The notes under the pieces are model-generated. The model saw only the letters and a list, made by a program, of their open reading frames with translations, was not told the DNA's origin and ran no database searches. The translations under genes and the position numbers were made by a program. From Conidiobolus incongruus B7586 (Eukaryota; Entomophthoromycota; Entomophthoromycetes; Entomophthorales; Conidiobolaceae): DNA of 13,828 nucleotides. Numbering within the stretch: the first letter of the stretch is position 1; every line of letters begins with the position of its first letter. The stretch spans positions 1 through 13,828 of the forward strand of contig JNEM01007341.1 in NCBI GenBank assembly GCA_000697335.1, written 5' to 3'. Below are positions 10,366 through 13,828 of this stretch, one piece after another.

Positions 10366-12559
10366 TCAATATTATTTTTATATACAATTATTAGATGTCA
10401 CTCTCTTTTGTTAATTCATTCACGAATATTTGAATATAAGTTGATATTAAAATTAATTTGAAATAAATTTAGGTGGATAATACTTGGAAAAGGGAACCTA
10501 TTTAAATAATCTTTCTATAGAATATAACATCATCATTAATTATACCTAAACTGCAGCTATAATTATGCCAACTAACATATTCATTCCAATCACTATATTA
10601 TATTATTTAAATATATCTCATCATTTAACTAACGATGAATATGGATATTATAAATTTATTTCATAAAACCATAATATTAATTTTATTAATTTATCAATCA
10701 AAAGAAATTAATTGGCCTTTTAATATGATAATCATGAATATTCTAATATATTCAACCTTATCAACCAGCATATTCATTAGAGATGATTATACTGAACACA
10801 GAATGGAAATTGATCAAAGTTTTTTAGAATTCACTATTATTATATCATATTAAAGAATTATAATATAATCTATTTTTACATTTAAAATAATTATATAAAT
10901 CTAATAAAAAATTATTGGATTTAATCAATATATGATCAATGGTTATTAGTTTATAATATTATTCAAAATTGTATAGAATGTTCTATCAAACAAATATATT
11001 AATTTGATTGATCAGATCTCTCTTCATTCAAACAGGTTCATATAAAAATTTATAATTTTTTAAATCAAGAATAAATTTATTATGTATTAAATATATAAAG
11101 ATAATGGTATATTTAGAGGATTTAATATACTAATTGAAAGATACATGATTTGGAAATTTAGTTCACTAGCTCTAAGTATTTGTAAAAACTTTTATATAAG
11201 AGTCGTCTTATTAAAGTTAGAGGTATTTTATAATATATTAAATATAGTATTCTTACCTTCATTTTAGAGGTAGCATATTAACTTTATTTAATATTTGAGT
11301 TTTAAGATATTATTACAAGATCTGAATATTAACAAATGTATTATTTTTAGATGTATGACCAATATTATATTTCGGTATATTAAAGTGAATAATTAATTTA
11401 ATAATTATTCGAAATTAAATTAATAATAAATATAAAATATTGAAGATATAATTTAAATTTAATAAGTCAATTTTAAAAGAATTAATAAATTTTGAGTTGT
11501 TTTATCAAAATAATTTAAACTCTTTTAATTAATTCATTAATATTTTTGGTATTATTTTTTAAATTAGAAATGTAATTTGGTTAACAATATTGTTGTAGCA
11601 AATATATTTATCTAATTTGCAACATCTCATTTAAAAATATCCCTTTCCCCTCTATTTAAATAAAATTACTCTCTAATATACAGTTGGTTTATAATTAATA
11701 TTTTTTTATGTTTATAAAATTTAATTAAATAATTAAAAATACTAAAATATTAACAGAATCAAATTAATAACCTTAAAAACCGTGGTTATATTTGTAGTTA
11801 ATCGATGGGTGTTACTTTTAATATTTTTAATATATTTTAAAATATAAATTCAAAAATATATAATTTGATATTACAAGTGCATTATTTCGAGTTACTTACA
11901 TCATAAGGATAATAGATTTTTTTGTATATAATGATAGTTTAAATAATTTTATCATTTAAATTAATTTACAAACCTGATTTTATATAACATTTTAATTATT
12001 AGATTAGACTAAATTAATTTTATAAAAGATAAATTATAATTAAATTCGAGTTATTTCATTTCTAATATATCTTTACAATAATAAAATGAATTTTATTATT
12101 TTATTATGAAATAATCTTGTCATAAATATTTTTCAATAATATTAATTCTCAAAAAATATTTTGTTAAATGAAATATAATAACCATAATTGCGTATAATTT
12201 AAAATGAGAATATTTACACATTATTAAAAAGAATTATTTATTTATTTATTTATACAAGATATTAAATATTATATAAGTTCTAATATTAGATAGAATAACT
12301 TTCAGATTAGATATTATTAAATTTAGTTTTGTCTTGATAATGTTATAGTATAATGAAATTTCAATTATCTATTATATTGATTATCTGAAATAAATCAAAA
12401 AAATAATATACAAAGTAAAATAAAATAATAATATATAATATTATTTAAGTATTTGAATTGATAATATTATTCTTTTGATTTAAATTTAATAATGATATAT
12501 AATAGTATAACATAAATCTTGATAAATAAAATAATGAAAATAATTTTGGATAAAATTAT
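10366..12559. other. AT-rich spacer, no supportable gene
   Basis: Two chance-length frames occur: 72 codons plus at 10635-10853 and 60 codons minus at 12486-12668. Both are rich in Ile/Tyr/Asn with background composition and recall no family. A (TTTA)n run lies at 12234-12252. From about 12500 the DNA may already be related to the repeat pair that follows. No RNA gene was recognised. Confidence 0.55.
12234..12252. repeat. (TTTA)n tetranucleotide run
   Basis: Four full TTTA units (12237-12252) are preceded by a partial unit. It is a simple repeat. Confidence 0.85.
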
Positions 12560-12990
12560 AAGTGCAATAGTAACAAGACCAGTATAGTATAAAGGAAACA
12601 TAATATATAAGTAATATGGCCCATAACGTGGTACTGATAATATGGCAGGATAATGTAAATATAAACAAAGTTTAATTAAACTTTGTAAACAAACAAGTCA
12701 ACACTAATATATTAGGTTTTATATTAGGTAATACCAATATAATATAATATTAATAAAATATAATCTTAACTTTAAAAATAATAGAAAAAAATTAAAAATA
12801 AAAAGAATTAAAAAAATAAAAAGCTTAATTTACTAGATAATAAATATTTTTTATTTAGTTAATTTAATTTTAAAAGTATAAATTAATTATTTAATATAGA
12901 GTTAAGTAGATTATATAAAAATAAATATATAACAATTTTAAGAACTAATTTCTTAATATAAACAATAATTTCAAGCTAATAAAAAAATAT
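12560..12990 (+). repeat. noncoding repeat, copy 1
   Basis: This stretch aligns with 13380-13820 at a nearly constant offset of 820-823 bases. Over the 78 ungapped columns from 12703 to 12780 I count 65 identities (about 83%). Conserved landmarks are 'ataatatggca' near 12638, the palindrome at 12665-12686, 'atattaggta' at 12721 and 'agaacta' at 12941. Copy 1 has extra bases near 12620-12636 relative to copy 2. No open frame is shared by the two copies and no terminal inverted repeat or target duplication was found, so the class is unknown: tandem unit, nonautonomous element or subtelomere-type repeat. The outer limits are approximate; weaker similarity may begin near 12500. Confidence 0.75.
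12665..12686. repeat. 22-bp perfect palindrome in repeat copy 1
   Basis: The left arm 'acaaagtttaa' is followed immediately by its exact reverse complement, centred between 12675 and 12676. It corresponds to the palindrome at 13489-13508 in copy 2. The cores differ at four positions that form two complementary pairs. Confidence 0.95.
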
Positions 12991-13379
12991 TTGAAATATA
13001 AATTAATTCCATAAATATTATTGTTGTTTATATTCTTTTTATAAAAATCTATATTTAATATTAATTTTTTAAATTATTATTTTGAATTTGAAATAATGGG
13101 AATTTTTTTAATATTTTATTTTTCAAACATATTATTATTTTTAAATAAACAAATATATATAAAATAAATAAGAAATTATATATTTTTAAATTATATATTA
13201 TGATTTTTTTATTTAAATAATTAATTTTTTAAAGTTGATTAATTAATTTAATTATGTTTAAATTAAATAATAAGCACCAAAAGTCTTTTATTTTAATATC
13301 AATAAAACCTAATCATAAATCCTCTAAAATTATTTGAAATTTATAAATAACTTTTGACAATAAAGCATTATTTAAATTT
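12991..13379. other. AT-rich segment between the repeat copies
   Basis: No gene was seen. The right part (from about 13300) shows weak resemblance to 12500-12560, so it may be the left shoulder of copy 2. If the repeat is a true tandem with a unit near 820 bases, this segment is the remainder of the first unit. Confidence 0.5.
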
Positions 13380-13820
13380 GTAAGCATAGTGGTAGTTAAA
13401 CCAATATAATATAGATGAAGATTTAATACAAAAATAATATGGTATATAATATGGCAAGGTAATATAGGATGTAGTATATAAATATAAATAAAGCTTAATT
13501 AAGCTTTAAGTTGAGATGAATCACCAATATATTAAGATTTATATTAGGTAGTGTCAATATACTATAATATTGATAAAATATAGTTTTAATCTTAAGAATA
13601 ATGTAAAAGACAAAAAATAATAAAAATTGAGAGAAAAAAGAGAAACCTTGTTTATTAGATAATTCAATATTATTTATATAATTAATTTAGCTATAAAGGT
13701 ATAAATTAACTATATAATTTATAATTAATAAAATTATATAGAAATATACATAGGAATTTAAAGAACTAGTCTTTTAACAAAATCAATTATTTATTAATAA
13801 GTAAATTATTTTAAGGTTAG
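13380..13820 (+). repeat. noncoding repeat, copy 2
   Basis: This is the direct-orientation partner of 12560-12990. It has 'ataatatggca' near 13447, the palindrome at 13489-13508, 'atattaggta' at 13541 and 'aagaacta' at 13761. Of 13 differences from copy 1 in 78 columns, 11 are transitions. The copy may run past the window end. A tRNA-like 'agtggtag' at 13388-13395 is not present in copy 1, so a tRNA-derived origin is not supported. Confidence 0.72.
13489..13508. repeat. 20-bp perfect palindrome in repeat copy 2
   Basis: The left arm 'taaagcttaa' is followed by its exact reverse complement, centred between 13498 and 13499, exactly 823 bases from the copy 1 centre. It contains two HindIII-type AAGCTT cores where copy 1 has AAGTTT and AAACTT. 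Confidence 0.95.
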
Positions 13821-13828
13821 AAAAAACT

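Noticed and set aside
10635-10853. 72-codon plus-strand frame
   Set aside because: It is hydrophobic and Ile-rich with background composition, no recognisable domain and a length consistent with chance.
12486-12668. 60-codon minus-strand frame
   Set aside because: It overlaps the left part of the repeat and the frame is not conserved in the second copy.
13384-13428. tRNA-like A box ('agtggtag') and a B-box-like string in repeat copy 2, suggesting a tRNA-derived SINE
   Set aside because: The A box is absent from copy 1 and the B-box match is poor.

Overview
The window is extremely AT-rich DNA. Rows I counted by hand run from about 5-20% G+C in the bulk to about 30-40% in a few short islands. 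It holds one convincing protein gene. That gene is a minus-strand Zn2Cys6 (fungal zinc-cluster) transcription factor of 248 residues, so the host is almost certainly a fungus. The 'KKRGPKSK' stretch just after the zinc cluster, together with the very low G+C, suggests an early-diverging lineage (Zoopagomycota/Entomophthoromycotina or Mucoromycota type) rather than an ordinary ascomycete. That placement is inference. No tRNA, rRNA, CRISPR array or transposase/reverse-transcriptase reading frame was recognised.

Layout. 1-1362 is AT-rich spacer with AT microsatellites. 1363-1930 is a mild G+C island with two small plus-strand open frames that I cannot identify. 1931-4455 is spacer broken by a 62-base island at 3527-3588 closed by an 8-bp stem. 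4456-5464 is the transcription factor locus, read right to left: two CCAAT boxes, a TATA box, a short leader, the CDS, then UA-rich and AATAAA 3'-end signals. 5998-6432 is a second G+C island. On the minus strand it reads as three short exons joined by two GT..AG introns in one continuous frame, with a weak cyclin-box-like pattern. It could be a gene remnant or the end of an intron-rich gene. 6433-10171 is mostly spacer with a faint island at 8221-8440. 10225-10365 is a 46-codon minus-strand open frame in a small G+C island. 10366-12559 is spacer.

The right end (about 12560 to the window end) holds two direct copies of a noncoding repeat about 820 bases apart and about 83% identical where aligned. 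Each copy carries a 20-22 bp perfect palindrome. Between the copies two base pairs of that palindrome have changed on both arms at once, so the pairing is kept. This paired substitution is the most interesting signal in the window. It points either to selection on a hairpin or cruciform, or to arm-to-arm correction.

Nothing links the genes functionally. The transcription factor stands alone in an AT-rich, gene-poor region where other coding traces are short and probably decayed.
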